Notes: generated by a model from the sequence alone, not told the origin. 64,000 nucleotides of DNA from Pseudomonas oryzihabitans (GCF_014522265.1 NZ_CP017024.1:593501-657500), one strand, 5' to 3'. Positions 47,667 to 59,871 are shown, counted from the stretch's first letter. Numbers and translations: made by a program.

Positions 47667-50111
47667 TCAGTTCTCCTGCGCTTCGTTGTTTTTCCCTTTT
47701 GCCTTGGAGTTATCACTGAGTTTGTCGGCCAGTTCATCTTCCAGCTCGAGCTCGGCGATTTCCTTGAGACGCTGTACCACGCGCGCATTGACGCTGCCGT
47801 CCGGGAAGCGACCCTTGGCATCCGGTGCCCCGGCGGGCTCGCCCACCAGCAGCGACAGAGCCTCGTCCGCCTGGCGCACGGCATAGACATGGAACAGCCC
47901 CTCGCGCACCGCTGCCAGCACGGTCTCGTCGAGCATCAGGTTGGTGACGTTGGCGCGCGGGATGATCACGCCCTGCTCGCCGGTCAGACCGCGGGCCTGA
48001 CAGAGGCGGAAGAAGCCCTCGATCTTCTCGTTCACCCCGCCGACCGGTTGCACCTCGCCGAACTGGTTGATGGAGCCGGTAATGGCGAAGCACTGCTTGA
48101 GCGGCGTGCGGGACAGCGCGGAGATCAGGGTGCAGGCCTCGCCGAGGGAGGCGCTGTCACCATCGACATAGCCATAGGACTGCTCCAGGGCGATGCTGGC
48201 CGAGATCGACAGCGGGAATTCCTGGGCATAGCGACTGCCCAGGTAGCCGGTCAGGATCATCACGCCCTTGGAGTGGATGGGTTGTCCGAGGCTGACCTCG
48301 CGCTCGATGTCGAGGATGCCACTGGCGCCCGGGTAGACCGTGGCGGAGATGCGCGCCGGCATGCCGAAGGCGGAATCGGCCACCTCCAGCACGGTGAGGC
48401 CGTTGCACTTGCCCACCGCGGCGCCCTGGGTGTCGATGAGGATGAGTCCGGTCAGCATGTCGTCCAGCACCCGGGCGCAGACGCGACCGGTGCGGGTTTC
48501 CTTGGCCTTGAGTGCACGCTCGACATGGCCCTTGTCGGTACGCTCGTCGCCGGCCAGGTGGCGGATGAAGTCGGCTTCGCTGACCAGCTGGAACAGATCG
48601 CCGATACGCGCCGACAACCGGCCCTGGTGCTCGGCCAGCCGCGCGCTGTAGGTGGCCAGCCGCGCTACGGCCGCCGAGGTCAGGGGCGCCATGCCCTCTT
48701 CCGAGGTGCGCGTCTTGAGCAACTGGGCGAACTGCTCGAGGCTCTCATCGCGCAGTGGCAGCTCCTCGTCGAAGTCCACCAGCACCCGGAACATCTCCTG
48801 GAAGTCCGAATCCAGCTCCTGCAGGGTGTAGTAGATGTTGCGCGAGCCGATGATGATGACCTTGAGCTGCAGCGGGATCTGCTGCGGCGCCAGGCTCATG
48901 GCGGTGAGCCGACCCAGCTCGGCCAGCGGCGATTCCATCTTCAGCTGACGCGAATGCAGGGCGCGCTTGAGGGCGTCCCAGACGAAGGGCTCGGTCAGCA
49001 GCTTGTCCGCCTCGACGATGAGGAAGCCGCCATTGGCGCGGTGCAGCGCGCCGGGGCGCAGCTGGCGGTAGTTGGTGTAGAGCGCGCCCTGATCGGACTG
49101 GTACTCGATGCGACCGAAGAGGTTGTCGTAGGTCGGGTGGGACTCGAACACCACCGGGGCACCACCGGTGACGTGGTGGCCGATGATCAGATTGGGCTCG
49201 TATTGCTCGCGCAGCTCCTTGCGCCGCTGCATGTCGGGCTTGGCGTCGTCGGCCAGTTGCTCGACCACCGTCTTGAGCAGGTCCACCTGCATCGCCTGCA
49301 GATAGGCGCAGACCCCGGGGTTGTCGTTGTACTTTTCCGACAGCGGCGCCAGCAGCGGTTGCAGCGCCTGGATGATGGTGTCTTCGTTCAGGGCACGCAG
49401 CTGGTTGCTCGATTCCCGGCGCCACTGCGGCAGGCTGGCCAGCTCTTCGTTGAGACGCTCTTCCAGGCTGGAGATGTCGGCGTGGAACCGCTCCCGCTCG
49501 GCCTCGGGCAACTGGGCGAAGTCGGCTTCATCCAGCGCCTTGCCTTCCTTCATCGGGGTGAAGGCGACATTGTTGGCGTCGCGGTAGAGGGCGATTTCCT
49601 TTTCCAGGGCGAGCTTTTCCACCACGTCCAGCGCCTGGTCATAGCGCTGGTTGAAGGCGCGCTCGATGGCGCTCTTCTTCTGCTGGAAGGCCGGATGCTC
49701 GAATACCGCCGGAAAGGTGGCCAGCAGGTTGTCGATGAAATGGGCCATGTCGGCCACGAAGGCCTCGCCCTCGCCGGGAGGCAGCTCCAGCACGCTTGGC
49801 GCCCGGGGCTCTTCGAAGTGATTCAGGTACACCCAGTCGTTGGGCGTCGGCTGGCGCTTGGCTTCGGCCTTGAGATAGCGCTGGACGAAGGAGAAACGAC
49901 CGGTGCCCGGCTCGCCCATGACAAAGACGTTGTAGCCGGGCCGCGGCATGGCCACGCCGAACTGCAGGGCTTCCACCGCGCGCTCCTGACCCAGGATGCC
50001 GCGAAAGGGCTCGAGCTGATCGGTATCGGCGAAGGAAAACTGTTCGGGGGCGAAGGGGCGGGTCAGCTCATCAGGGGCGAGCCGGAGACCGGCTGCGACG
50101 GGATCGTGCAT
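47667..50111 (-). CDS. LonB/LonC-type ATP-dependent protease (S16 family)
   Basis: This is a cytoplasmic AAA+ protease related to Lon but without the long N-domain, 814 residues. Near residue 66 the P-loop reads GEPGTGRFS, with Arg where the Walker A Lys is expected. A long helical insertion (about 100-330) is followed by the ATPase core (NGGFLIVEADKLL as Walker B). The protease domain has catalytic Ser653 (DGDSASLGEA) and Lys696 (GVNEKIEGFF). It is a single gene. It resembles PA4576; targets are unknown. The upstream 229 bp is divergent from a lipoprotein gene and shows only a small GC hairpin (50182-50196). Confidence 0.9.
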   Translation of the reverse strand: MHDPVAAGLRLAPDELTRPFAPEQFSFADTDQLEPFRGILGQERAVEALQFGVAMPRPGYNVFVMGEPGTGRFSFVQRYLKAEAKRQPTPNDWVYLNHFEEPRAPSVLELPPGEGEAFVADMAHFIDNLLATFPAVFEHPAFQQKKSAIERAFNQRYDQALDVVEKLALEKEIALYRDANNVAFTPMKEGKALDEADFAQLPEAERERFHADISSLEERLNEELASLPQWRRESSNQLRALNEDTIIQALQPLLAPLSEKYNDNPGVCAYLQAMQVDLLKTVVEQLADDAKPDMQRRKELREQYEPNLIIGHHVTGGAPVVFESHPTYDNLFGRIEYQSDQGALYTNYRQLRPGALHRANGGFLIVEADKLLTEPFVWDALKRALHSRQLKMESPLAELGRLTAMSLAPQQIPLQLKVIIIGSRNIYYTLQELDSDFQEMFRVLVDFDEELPLRDESLEQFAQLLKTRTSEEGMAPLTSAAVARLATYSARLAEHQGRLSARIGDLFQLVSEADFIRHLAGDERTDKGHVERALKAKETRTGRVCARVLDDMLTGLILIDTQGAAVGKCNGLTVLEVADSAFGMPARISATVYPGASGILDIEREVSLGQPIHSKGVMILTGYLGSRYAQEFPLSISASIALEQSYGYVDGDSASLGEACTLISALSRTPLKQCFAITGSINQFGEVQPVGGVNEKIEGFFRLCQARGLTGEQGVIIPRANVTNLMLDETVLAAVREGLFHVYAVRQADEALSLLVGEPAGAPDAKGRFPDGSVNARVVQRLKEIAELELEDELADKLSDNSKAKGKNNEAQEN

Positions 50112-50340
50112 CGTAAGTCCTTGTCAGGCATGCAAGCAGTGCCCGCATTCTGCGACCGGGATGACAGCCGAAGCAAGGCAAGCGGCGCTCCGCCGCGTAT
50201 TTAAGCGCAGCGGTTCGAGGGGCTTGCCATGACGTCCGTCGGTATTTTTCAACCCAGGCGTTTTTTGACGAAATTCTCACCAGGCGCCAACTAAGCTTTC
50301 TCCATAGGGATCAGACGTAGTATCCCGTGAGGAGGCTCCC

Positions 50341-50685
50341 ATGGCTGTCTCTCGTCGTCTCGCCTCGCTGTTCATCCTGCTGGCCAGTCTCGCGGCCTGC
50401 ACCAGTTACCACGACCAGTTGATCGCCAAGGGCTATCCCCCGGCCTATGCCGATGGCTTCAGCGACGGTTGCCAGACCGGCAAACAGGCGGTCAATGGCA
50501 TCGGTTACGAGCACAAGGACGCCCGTCGCTTCGCCGCGGAAAAGCCCTACCAGCAGGGGTGGGACGCGGGCTACGCGCAATGCGTGCAGGTGGCCCAGCG
50601 CGAAGAGCAGCAGCGCTTCATCGAGCAGGTCCGGGAAAATCGCGAAAGCGCCGAATCGCTGCTGCAGCGCTCGAGAACACGTTGA
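50341..50685 (+). CDS. Small hypothetical lipoprotein
   Basis: This 114-residue protein has a lipoprotein signal (MAVSRRLASLFILLASLAAC, lipidated Cys20; +2 is Thr, so outer-membrane sorting is likely). The mature part holds two related segments, YADGFSDGC and YQQGWDAGY, of the Gly/Tyr-rich GxxxG type, and a charged C-terminal helix (REEQQRFIEQVREN). GAGG lies 6-9 bases before the ATG. Its function is unknown. Confidence 0.75.
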   Translation: MAVSRRLASLFILLASLAACTSYHDQLIAKGYPPAYADGFSDGCQTGKQAVNGIGYEHKDARRFAAEKPYQQGWDAGYAQCVQVAQREEQQRFIEQVRENRESAESLLQRSRTR

Positions 50686-50754
50686 GGTCGCAGCCAACCT
50701 TGCGACCCTGACCGGATGACCTATGCTGGCGGGCCCGCTAGTCGAGCCCTGCCG

Positions 50755-51618
50755 ATGTCTGCCCGCTCTCCGCTGTTTGCCGTCGCCCTGCTGCTGGTCG
50801 CCATGACCTCGATCCAGACCAGCGCCAGCCTGGCCAAGACCCTGTTCCTGCGTCTCGATCCGGTGGGCGTCACCACCCTGCGGCTGATCTTCGCGGCTCT
50901 CGTCCTGCTGATCGTGCTGCGCCCCTGGCGCAACTTCCGCCGCGCGGCGCTGGGCAGCCTGCTGGGCTATGGCGTCGCCATGGGCGTGATGAACCTGACC
51001 ATCTACCTGGCCATGCAGCGGCTGCCGATCGGCATCGCCGTCGGCCTGGAATTCGTCGGTCCGCTGGTGGTGGCGCTGTGCGCCCTGCGCCGCTGGCTGG
51101 ACCTGCTGTGGATCGTGCTGGTGGTGGCCGGCCTGGCCGTGCTCCTGCCCTTCGGCCACAACGCCTCGGCACTGGATCCGCTGGGCACCACCCTGGCCCT
51201 GGGGGCTGGCGCCTGCTGGGCGATCTACATCGTCCTGGGCAAGCGCGCCGGCGCGGTTCACGGTACCGGCACGGTGGCTTTCGGCGCGACCATCGCCGCC
51301 CTGGTCGTGCTGCCCATCGGCATCGTCCACAGCGGCAGCAATCTCTTGCAACCGGAAATCTGGCCGCTGGCGCTGGCCCTGGCGCTGATGTCCACGGCCA
51401 TTCCCTATGCCCTGGAAATGGTCGTCCTGACCCGCCTGCCGGCCGCCACCTTCGGCACCCTGATGAGTCTGGAACCGGCGCTGGGCGCCCTTTCCGGCTG
51501 GGTATTCCTCGGCGAGATCCTGGGCGTCGCCCAGTGGTTCGCCCTTGCCTGCATCATCGCCGCGTCCATCGGCGCCACCTGGAGCAGCCGCCTGACCCCG
51601 GAGCAAACGCCACTCTAG
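50755..51618 (+). CDS. rhtA: EamA-family exporter, RhtA-like (threonine/homoserine efflux)
   Basis: This is a ten-helix inner-membrane DMT-superfamily transporter of 287 residues. RhtA exports threonine and homoserine in E. coli. SIQTSASLAKTLFLRLDPVGVTTLRL, NLTIYLAMQRLPIGIAVGLEFVGPL and SLEPALGALSGWVFLGE are characteristic RhtA stretches. The ATG at 50755 (MSARSPLFAVALLLVAM) places the first helix properly; an ATG 13 codons upstream (50716) is less likely. The substrate is inferred from family likeness. Confidence 0.85.
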   Translation: MSARSPLFAVALLLVAMTSIQTSASLAKTLFLRLDPVGVTTLRLIFAALVLLIVLRPWRNFRRAALGSLLGYGVAMGVMNLTIYLAMQRLPIGIAVGLEFVGPLVVALCALRRWLDLLWIVLVVAGLAVLLPFGHNASALDPLGTTLALGAGACWAIYIVLGKRAGAVHGTGTVAFGATIAALVVLPIGIVHSGSNLLQPEIWPLALALALMSTAIPYALEMVVLTRLPAATFGTLMSLEPALGALSGWVFLGEILGVAQWFALACIIAASIGATWSSRLTPEQTPL

Positions 51619-51659
51619 ACACTCTATAGCGAGGCGAATCCTCACGCGGAGCGACGACG

Positions 51660-52154
51660 ATGATCTATCTGATAATGGGCGTTTCGGGCAGTGGCAAGAC
51701 CACCCTGGGCGAACTCCTGGCCAGCCGGCTGGACTGCCGTTTCGACGATGCCGACACCTTTCACAGCCAGGCCAACAAGGACAAGATGGCCAAGGGCATC
51801 GCCCTCACCGACGAGGATCGCTGGCCCTGGCTGGATGCCATCCACGACGCCATGCAGCAGGCGCAGGCCGAAGGCACCACGCGGGTGTTCGCCTGCTCGG
51901 CGCTGAAGAAGGTCTATCGCGATCGCCTGCTGAACGGCCTGGAAGGCGTCCGGCTGCTGTTCCTCAAGGGCTCACCCGAGCTGCTGGCCGAGCGCATTGG
52001 CAGTCGCCGCGGGCATTTCTTCGATCCCAAGCTCCTGCAGAGCCAGCTCGACACCCTGGAGGCGCCGGATCACCTGGAAGCCCAGGTGCTGGACGTACGC
52101 AAGGCGCCCGACCAGTTGGTGGACGAGGTGCTTGAGCACGGCAACGGCGCCTGA
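51660..52154 (+). CDS. gntK: GntK, gluconokinase
   Basis: This enzyme phosphorylates gluconate to 6-phosphogluconate, feeding the Entner-Doudoroff pathway. It has 164 residues. The P-loop GVSGSGKT is at 7-14, followed by RFDDADTFHSQANKDKMAKG and LTDEDRWPWLDAI, all GntK signatures; ACSALKKVYRDRLL is also conserved. No gluconate permease or regulator is adjacent. It is convergent with thyA with a 17-base GC-rich gap. Confidence 0.95.
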   Translation: MIYLIMGVSGSGKTTLGELLASRLDCRFDDADTFHSQANKDKMAKGIALTDEDRWPWLDAIHDAMQQAQAEGTTRVFACSALKKVYRDRLLNGLEGVRLLFLKGSPELLAERIGSRRGHFFDPKLLQSQLDTLEAPDHLEAQVLDVRKAPDQLVDEVLEHGNGA

Positions 52155-52171
52155 GCGCGGCGGCCGCCGGC

Positions 52172-52966
52172 TCAGACCGCGACCGGCGCCTTGATGTGCG
52201 GATGGGCCTGGTAGCCTGCCAGTTCGAAATCCTCGAAGCGGAAGGCGAACAGGTCCGTGACCGCCGGATTGAGCTTCATGGTCGGCAGCGGCAGCGGTTC
52301 GCGGGTCAGCTGCAGATCGGTCTGCTCCAGGTGATTGGCATAGAGATGGCAATCACCGCCGGTCCAGATGAATTCGCCCGGTTGCAGTCCGGTGACCTGG
52401 GCCACCATCAGGGTCAGCAGCGCGTAGCTGGCGATGTTGAAGGGCACGCCGAGGAAAATGTCCGCGGAACGCTGATACAGCTGGCAGCTCAGCCGGCCAT
52501 CGGCGACATAGAACTGGAACAGCGCATGGCAGGGTGGCAGCGCCATCTCGTCCACCAGCGCCGGATTCCAGGCCGAGACGATCAGCCGCCGCGAGTCGGG
52601 CTTGGCGCGGATCATGTCCACCACCCCGGCGATCTGGTCGATATGGCGACCGTCCGGTGCCGGCCAGCTGCGCCACTGGTAGCCATAGACCGGGCCCAGC
52701 TCGCCGTTCTCGTCGGCCCACTCGTCCCAGATGGACACGCCGTTGTCCTTGAGGTAACGGATGTTGGTCTCGCCCTGCAGGAACCACAGCAGCTCGTGGA
52801 TGATGGATCGCAGATGGCACTTCTTGGTGGTGACCAGGGGAAAGCCCTCGGCCAGATCGAATCTCATCTGGTAGCCGAAGACGCTGTAGGTCCCGGTGCC
52901 GGTGCGGTCGCTCTTGAAGGTGCCGTGTTCGCGCACGTGGCGCATCAGGTCGAGGTACTGTTTCAT
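52172..52966 (-). CDS. thyA: ThyA, thymidylate synthase
   Basis: This enzyme methylates dUMP to dTMP using methylene-tetrahydrofolate. It has 264 residues, the E. coli length. [19 protein letters not shown], the catalytic Cys in [32 protein letters not shown] and [12 protein letters not shown] are all conserved. The ATG at 52966 ([15 protein letters not shown]) is the family start; the open frame further upstream is not conserved. It lies downstream of the spu operon terminator and must be transcribed separately. Confidence 0.98.
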   Translation of the reverse strand: MKQYLDLMRHVREHGTFKSDRTGTGTYSVFGYQMRFDLAEGFPLVTTKKCHLRSIIHELLWFLQGETNIRYLKDNGVSIWDEWADENGELGPVYGYQWRSWPAPDGRHIDQIAGVVDMIRAKPDSRRLIVSAWNPALVDEMALPPCHALFQFYVADGRLSCQLYQRSADIFLGVPFNIASYALLTLMVAQVTGLQPGEFIWTGGDCHLYANHLEQTDLQLTREPLPLPTMKLNPAVTDLFAFRFEDFELAGYQAHPHIKAPVAV

Positions 52967-53056
52967 GGCGGGAGCGCTACCTGGCAAAAGGCAAATGGTA
53001 TCAAATCGCGCCTCGCGAGAGCGGTCGCGCTTGTCGCAGCCCTGACCATCGGACAC

Positions 53057-53083
53057 AAAAAAGCGGCCCTGAGGCCGCCTTTT
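53057..53083 (-). terminator. Terminator of the spuABCDEFGH operon
   Basis: On the minus strand GCGGCC/GGCCGC stem extensions with a 4-base loop are followed by TTTTTT. It lies just beyond the spuH stop and before thyA. Confidence 0.85.
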
Positions 53084-53093
53084 CCATCAATCC

Positions 53094-53990
53094 TCAGCTG
53101 TTGGCCGGCGGCGCCATGAGGGTCGCCGTTTCGCGTTCGCGCCGGGTAATCTCCGAGGCCGTGGCGTCCATGGCTTCCTGCAGGCCCTGCAGGCGCTTCT
53201 TCTCGGCGCGGCGGGTGAAGTACCAGGCGAAGAAGGTGAACAGCGAGACCGCCAGGAGGATCAGGCTGGCGATGGCGTTGATTTCCGGCTTCACGCCCAG
53301 ACGCACCGCGGAGAACACCTCCATGGGCAGGGTGGTCGAGCCGGGGCCCGAGACGAAGCTCGCCAGCACCAGGTCGTCCAGCGACAGGGCGAAGGACATC
53401 ATGCCGCCCGCCGCCAGCGAGGGCGCGATCATGGGAATGGTGATCAGCAGGAACACCTTCCACGGCCGGGCGCCCAGGTCCATGGCCGCCTCCTCGATGG
53501 ACAGGTCCAGTTCGCGCAGGCGCGAGGAGACCACCACCGCCACATAGGAGGAGCAGAAGCTGGTGTGGGCGATCCAGATGGTGGTCACGCCGCGGTCCTG
53601 CGGCCAGCCGATCAGTTGCGCCATGGAGACGAACAGCAGCAGCAGCGACAGACCGGTGATCACCTCGGGCATCACCAGCGGCGCCGTGACCATGCCGCCG
53701 AAGACGGTGCGGCCGCGGAAGCGCGGGATGCGGGTCAGCACGAAGGCCGCCAGGGTGCCGAGGATCACCGAAGAGATGGCCGTGTAGAAGGCGATCTCCA
53801 GCGAGCGGAACACCGCGCTCATCAGCTGGGTATTGTCCAGCAGGCCGACGTACCACTTCACCGACCAGCCGCCCCAGACGGTCACCAGCCGCGACTCGTT
53901 GAAGGAGTAGATGACCAGGATGACCATCGGCAGGTAGATGAACAGCAGCCCGAGCACCAGCATCAGGTTGGTGAACTTGAGGCCTTTCAT
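53094..53990 (-). CDS. spuH: SpuH (PotI-like), polyamine ABC transporter permease
   Basis: This is the second inner-membrane permease of the polyamine importer, 298 residues with six transmembrane helices. The EAA loop that docks on the ATPase reads EEAAMDLGARPWKVFLLITIP. It has a long charged C-terminal tail (EKKRLQGLQEAMDATASEITRRERE). ATGA overlap with spuG upstream shows coupled translation. It is the last gene of the operon. Confidence 0.94.
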   Translation of the reverse strand: MKGLKFTNLMLVLGLLFIYLPMVILVIYSFNESRLVTVWGGWSVKWYVGLLDNTQLMSAVFRSLEIAFYTAISSVILGTLAAFVLTRIPRFRGRTVFGGMVTAPLVMPEVITGLSLLLLFVSMAQLIGWPQDRGVTTIWIAHTSFCSSYVAVVVSSRLRELDLSIEEAAMDLGARPWKVFLLITIPMIAPSLAAGGMMSFALSLDDLVLASFVSGPGSTTLPMEVFSAVRLGVKPEINAIASLILLAVSLFTFFAWYFTRRAEKKRLQGLQEAMDATASEITRRERETATLMAPPANS

Positions 53991-54895
53991 AGCTTGCCCT
54001 CCAGTTCCTTGGCTTGGTTTCTGTTGAACAGCACGATGGGCACGATGAGGATCACCAGCATCACCACCGCCAGGGCCGAGGCCACCGGCCAGTCACGGTT
54101 GTTGAAGAATTCCTGCCAGAGCACGCGGCCGATCATCAGGGTCTCCGGGCCACCCAGCAGCTCGGGAATGACGAACTCGCCCACCGCCGGAATGAACACC
54201 AGCATGCAGCCGGCGATGATGCCGTTCTTGGACAGCGGCACGGTGATCCTCCAGAAGCTGGTGAAGCGACTGGCACCCAGGTCGCCAGCGGCTTCCAGCA
54301 GGGTCAGGTCATGCTTCACCAGATTGGCGAACAGCGGCAGGATCATGAACGGCAGATAGGAATAGACGATCCCCAGGTACACCGCGAAATTGGTGTTGAG
54401 CATCTGCAGCGGACTGCTGATGATCCCCAGATTCATCAGGAAGCTGTTGATCAGGCCGTTGGTGGACAGCAGCCCCATCCAGGCATAGACGCGGATGAGG
54501 ATGGCGGTCCAGGTCGGCATCATGATCAGCAGCAGCAGCACCGTCTGCTTCTCGCGACTGGCCCGGGCGATGGCGTAGGCCATGGGATAGCCGATCAGCA
54601 GACAGATCAGGGTGCTGATGCCGGCCATCTTCAGCGAGCCGAGGTAGGCGTCCAGATACAGCGGATCGTCGGCGAACATCAGGTAGTTGCCGAAGTTGAG
54701 CGCGATATCCAGTTGCTGATCGGCGTAGGTGAACAGCTCGGTATAGGGCGGAATGGCCACGTCCGCGACCGAGAAGCTGATCTTGAGCACGATCAGGAAC
54801 GGCAGCAGGAAGAACAGGAACAGCCACACGAAGGGCACGCCGATGGTCAGGCGGCGGCCATCGAGCAGGCGCTTGAGCAAGGGAGGTCTGGTCAT
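53987..54895 (-). CDS. spuG: SpuG (PotH-like), polyamine ABC transporter permease
   Basis: This is the first permease subunit of the importer, 302 residues with six transmembrane helices. LLEAAGDLGASRFTSFWRITVPLSKNGI is the EAA loop. A soluble periplasmic loop of about 50 residues follows helix 1, as in PotH. It overlaps spuF upstream and spuH downstream by 4 bases each. Confidence 0.94.
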   Translation of the reverse strand: MTRPPLLKRLLDGRRLTIGVPFVWLFLFFLLPFLIVLKISFSVADVAIPPYTELFTYADQQLDIALNFGNYLMFADDPLYLDAYLGSLKMAGISTLICLLIGYPMAYAIARASREKQTVLLLLIMMPTWTAILIRVYAWMGLLSTNGLINSFLMNLGIISSPLQMLNTNFAVYLGIVYSYLPFMILPLFANLVKHDLTLLEAAGDLGASRFTSFWRITVPLSKNGIIAGCMLVFIPAVGEFVIPELLGGPETLMIGRVLWQEFFNNRDWPVASALAVVMLVILIVPIVLFNRNQAKELEGKL

Positions 54896-56046
54896 GCTTG
54901 CAGTACCACGCCGCTGTCGTCTTCCCAGTACACCACCACGGCGTCATCCCAGGTGGGTCGCTTGCCGAGGCGCTCGGCATTGGCGATGAAGCACTGGACG
55001 ATGGGGCCGGTGCCCAGCTTGACGTGATAGACCGAGTGCCCGCCCAGGTAGGCGATATCGTGCACGGTGCCGCTGCACCAGTTGTAGTCGGGATGCTCGT
55101 GATCCGCCGGCAGGCTGGTGCCCATCAGCAGTTTCTCGGGGCGCAGGGCGAAGGTGACCTGCTTTTCCTGGGCGCGGGTGCTGATGCCGTGACCGATGTA
55201 GATCGGTCGCTCCAGTTGCGGACTGTGGATGATGGCGTGGTCGGCACCGTCGTCGGTCAGCTCGCCGTCGAAGACGTTGACGCTGCCGATGAACTCGCAG
55301 ACCAGCCGGCTCGCCGGGGTCTCGTAGATGTCCATGGGGCTGCCCACCTGGGCGATCCAGCCCAGGTGCATGATGGCGATGCGCTCGGCCATGGTCATGG
55401 CCTCTTCCTGGTCGTGGGTCACCATCACGCAGGTCACGCCCACGCGCTCGATGATCTCCACCAGTTCCAGCTGCATCTGCGAGCGCAGCTTCTTGTCCAG
55501 AGCGCCCATGGGTTCGTCGAGCAGCAGCAGCTTGGGCCGCTTGGCCAGGGAGCGCGCCAGGGCCACCCGCTGGCGCTGGCCACCGGAGAGCTGGTGCGGC
55601 TTGCGCTTGGCGTACTGGGTCATGTGCACCAGCTTGAGCATCTCGGCCACGCGGGCGTCGATCTCGGCCTTGGGCAGCTTGTCCTGCTTGAGACCGAAGG
55701 CGATGTTCTGCTCCACGCTCATGTGCGGGAACAGCGCATAGGACTGGAACATCATGTTGATCGGCCGCTCGTAGGGCGGCATGTCGGTGATGTCCACGCC
55801 ATCGAGGAAGATGCGCCCCTCGCTGGGTCGCTCGAAACCGGCCAGCATGCGCAGCAGGGTCGACTTGCCCGAACCCGAGCCGCCGAGCAGGGCGAAGATC
55901 TCGCCCTTGTTGATGGTCAGGGAGACGTCGTCGACAGCGACGGTTTCGTCGAACTTCTTGGTGACCCGGTCGATCTTGACCAGGACTTCCTTGGCTTTCT
56001 TGTCGCCGGTGGCGGCTTTCTTGAAGGCACTGGTGGCAGTCGCCAT
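54892..56046 (-). CDS. spuF: SpuF (PotG/PotA-like), polyamine ABC transporter ATPase
   Basis: This is the ATP-binding subunit that powers polyamine import, 384 residues. Walker A is LLGGSGSGKSTLL near 60, the ABC signature LSGGQRQRVALARS, and Walker B LLLLDEPMGALD. A TOBE domain fills the last 120 residues. The ATG at 56046 is chosen because GGGGAG lies 6 bases upstream; an in-frame ATG two codons earlier would overlap that site. A stable hairpin lies between it and spuE. Confidence 0.96.
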   Translation of the reverse strand: MATATSAFKKAATGDKKAKEVLVKIDRVTKKFDETVAVDDVSLTINKGEIFALLGGSGSGKSTLLRMLAGFERPSEGRIFLDGVDITDMPPYERPINMMFQSYALFPHMSVEQNIAFGLKQDKLPKAEIDARVAEMLKLVHMTQYAKRKPHQLSGGQRQRVALARSLAKRPKLLLLDEPMGALDKKLRSQMQLELVEIIERVGVTCVMVTHDQEEAMTMAERIAIMHLGWIAQVGSPMDIYETPASRLVCEFIGSVNVFDGELTDDGADHAIIHSPQLERPIYIGHGISTRAQEKQVTFALRPEKLLMGTSLPADHEHPDYNWCSGTVHDIAYLGGHSVYHVKLGTGPIVQCFIANAERLGKRPTWDDAVVVYWEDDSGVVLQA

Positions 56047-56069
56047 GTACATCTCCCCAGGAAAATCGG

Positions 56070-56088
56070 GGACCGGTCGGACCGGTCC
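56070..56088 (-). promoter_or_regulatory. Intercistronic hairpin between spuE and spuF
   Basis: Perfect arms GGACCGGT / ACCGGTCC with a CGG loop, followed on the mRNA by ATTTTCC. It may protect the 3' end of the spuE message or partly attenuate read-through into spuFGH. Confidence 0.6.
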
Positions 56089-56101
56089 GCTTTAGCGTTG
56101 G

Positions 56102-57202
<1,101 letters not shown>

Positions 57203-57251
57203 TCATGGTGGGCATCGGCGGCGACACCCTTTCAGCGGTCCATACAGACGT

Positions 57252-57282
57252 ACGGCACGCCGGAGTGACTCCGGCGTGCCGT
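57252..57282 (-). promoter_or_regulatory. Long perfect intercistronic hairpin between spuD and spuE
   Basis: Fifteen-base perfect arms (ACGGCACGCCGGAGT and its complement) flank a single central G. No T-run follows, so it is not a terminator. Its position, right after a binding-protein gene, fits an mRNA 3'-end stabiliser of the REP type. Confidence 0.75.
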
Positions 57283-57309
57283 CCTTTCAGTCGCACGCGG
57301 CGACCGAAC

Positions 57310-58425
<1,116 letters not shown>

Positions 58426-58447
58426 TCATCGTTGGTCTTTTGATTCG

Positions 58448-58510
58448 GCGCGCGGCCAGCGCCCGCGCGCAGTCTGGCAAGGTCCGCCGCCAGGCTCAAG
58501 CCTTGGCGGC
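58448..58510 (-). promoter_or_regulatory. Two intercistronic hairpins between spuC and spuD
   Basis: The first has perfect arms GCGCGCGG / CCGCGCGC with a 7-base loop (58448-58470). The second is an 11-bp stem with one bulge (58486-58510). Neither has a T-run. They sit in the only long gap between spuC and spuD and may act on mRNA processing. Confidence 0.6.
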
Positions 58511-58512
58511 CA

Positions 58513-59871
58513 TTAGCCACGCTGGCGCAGCAGCTCATGGGTCTGATCGAGGCTCAGCCGCGCCAGGGTGACCAGTTCGTCGATGGACTCCGGCGTGATC
58601 ACCAGCGGCGGCGCGATGATCATGGTATCGCCCACCGCGCGCATCACCAGACCATTGCGGAAGCAGTGCTCGCGACAGAGCATGCCCGCCCCACCCTCGT
58701 ACCGCGCCCGCGTCTTCTTGTCGCGCACCAGCTCCAGCGCCGCCACCATGCCGACACCCCGGGTCTCGCCCACCAGCGGATGGTCGGCCAGCTCCGCCCA
58801 GCGTTTCTGCAAATAGGGTGCCGTGGTGCTGCGAACCCGGTCGACGATGCCTTCGTCGCGCAGGATGCGGATGTTTTCCAGGGCCACGGCCGCGGCCACC
58901 GGATGCCCGGAATAGGTGAAGCCGTGATAGAACTCGCCGCCCTCGTCGAGCACCCTGACCACTTCGTCACGCACCACCACGCCGCCCATGGGCACATAGC
59001 CGGAGGTGAGACCCTTGGCGATGGGCATGAGGTCCGGAGCATTGCCGTAGTACTGGCTGCCGAACCATTCGCCGGTGCGGCCGAAGCCGCAGATGACCTC
59101 GTCGGCGATGAAGAGGATGTCGTACTTGTCGAGGATCTGGCGGACCCGCGGCCAGTAGCTTTCCGGTGGAATGATCACCCCGCCGGCGCCCTGGATGGGC
59201 TCGGCGATAAAGGCGGCGACGCGCTCCTCGCCGACCTCCAGGATTTTCCGCTCCAGCTGATCGGCCGCCCAGACGCCGAATTCCTCCGGACTCATCTCGC
59301 CGCCCTCGCCGAACCAGTAGGGCTGCGGGATATGCACGATGTCGGGCAGCAGGCCGCCCTGCTCGTGCATCGCCGCCATGCCACCCAGGCTGGCACCGGC
59401 CAGGGTCGAGCCGTGGTAGCCATTCCAGCGGCCGATGACCACGCGCTTCTCCGGCTGGCCCTTGGTTGCCCAGTAATGGCGCACCAGGCGCAGCACGGTG
59501 TCGTTGGCCTCCGAGCCGGAGCCGGTGAAGAACACGTGGTTCATGCCCTCCGGTGCCAGCTCGGCGATGGCCTTGGCCAGCTCCAGTACGGGTGGATGGG
59601 CGGTCTGGAAGAACAGGTTGTAATAGGGCAGTTCGCGCATTTGGCGGCTGGCCGCCTCGACCAGTTCTTCACGACCGTAGCCGACGTTGACGCACCAGAG
59701 TCCGGCCATGCCGTCGAGGATGCGCTGGCCCTCGCTGTCCCAGAGGTGCACCCCCTCGGCGCGGGTGATGATGCGCGCGCCCTTCTCGTTGAGCTGGCGA
59801 TAGTCGGTGAAGGGCGCCAACAGGTGCCGGCGACTCAGGTCCTGCCAATGGGCGGTGGTAAAGGTAGTCAC
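58513..59871 (-). CDS. spuC: SpuC, polyamine (putrescine/cadaverine):pyruvate aminotransferase
   Basis: This is a class III PLP aminotransferase that moves the amino group of putrescine-type amines to pyruvate. It has 452 residues. The PLP Lys is K286 ([16 protein letters not shown]). [21 protein letters not shown] and [20 protein letters not shown] are the cofactor motifs. It begins 22 bases after the spuB stop. The substrate is inferred from the locus; related enzymes also act on gamma-glutamyl-putrescine or beta-alanine. Confidence 0.93.
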   Translation of the reverse strand: MTTFTTAHWQDLSRRHLLAPFTDYRQLNEKGARIITRAEGVHLWDSEGQRILDGMAGLWCVNVGYGREELVEAASRQMRELPYYNLFFQTAHPPVLELAKAIAELAPEGMNHVFFTGSGSEANDTVLRLVRHYWATKGQPEKRVVIGRWNGYHGSTLAGASLGGMAAMHEQGGLLPDIVHIPQPYWFGEGGEMSPEEFGVWAADQLERKILEVGEERVAAFIAEPIQGAGGVIIPPESYWPRVRQILDKYDILFIADEVICGFGRTGEWFGSQYYGNAPDLMPIAKGLTSGYVPMGGVVVRDEVVRVLDEGGEFYHGFTYSGHPVAAAVALENIRILRDEGIVDRVRSTTAPYLQKRWAELADHPLVGETRGVGMVAALELVRDKKTRARYEGGAGMLCREHCFRNGLVMRAVGDTMIIAPPLVITPESIDELVTLARLSLDQTHELLRQRG

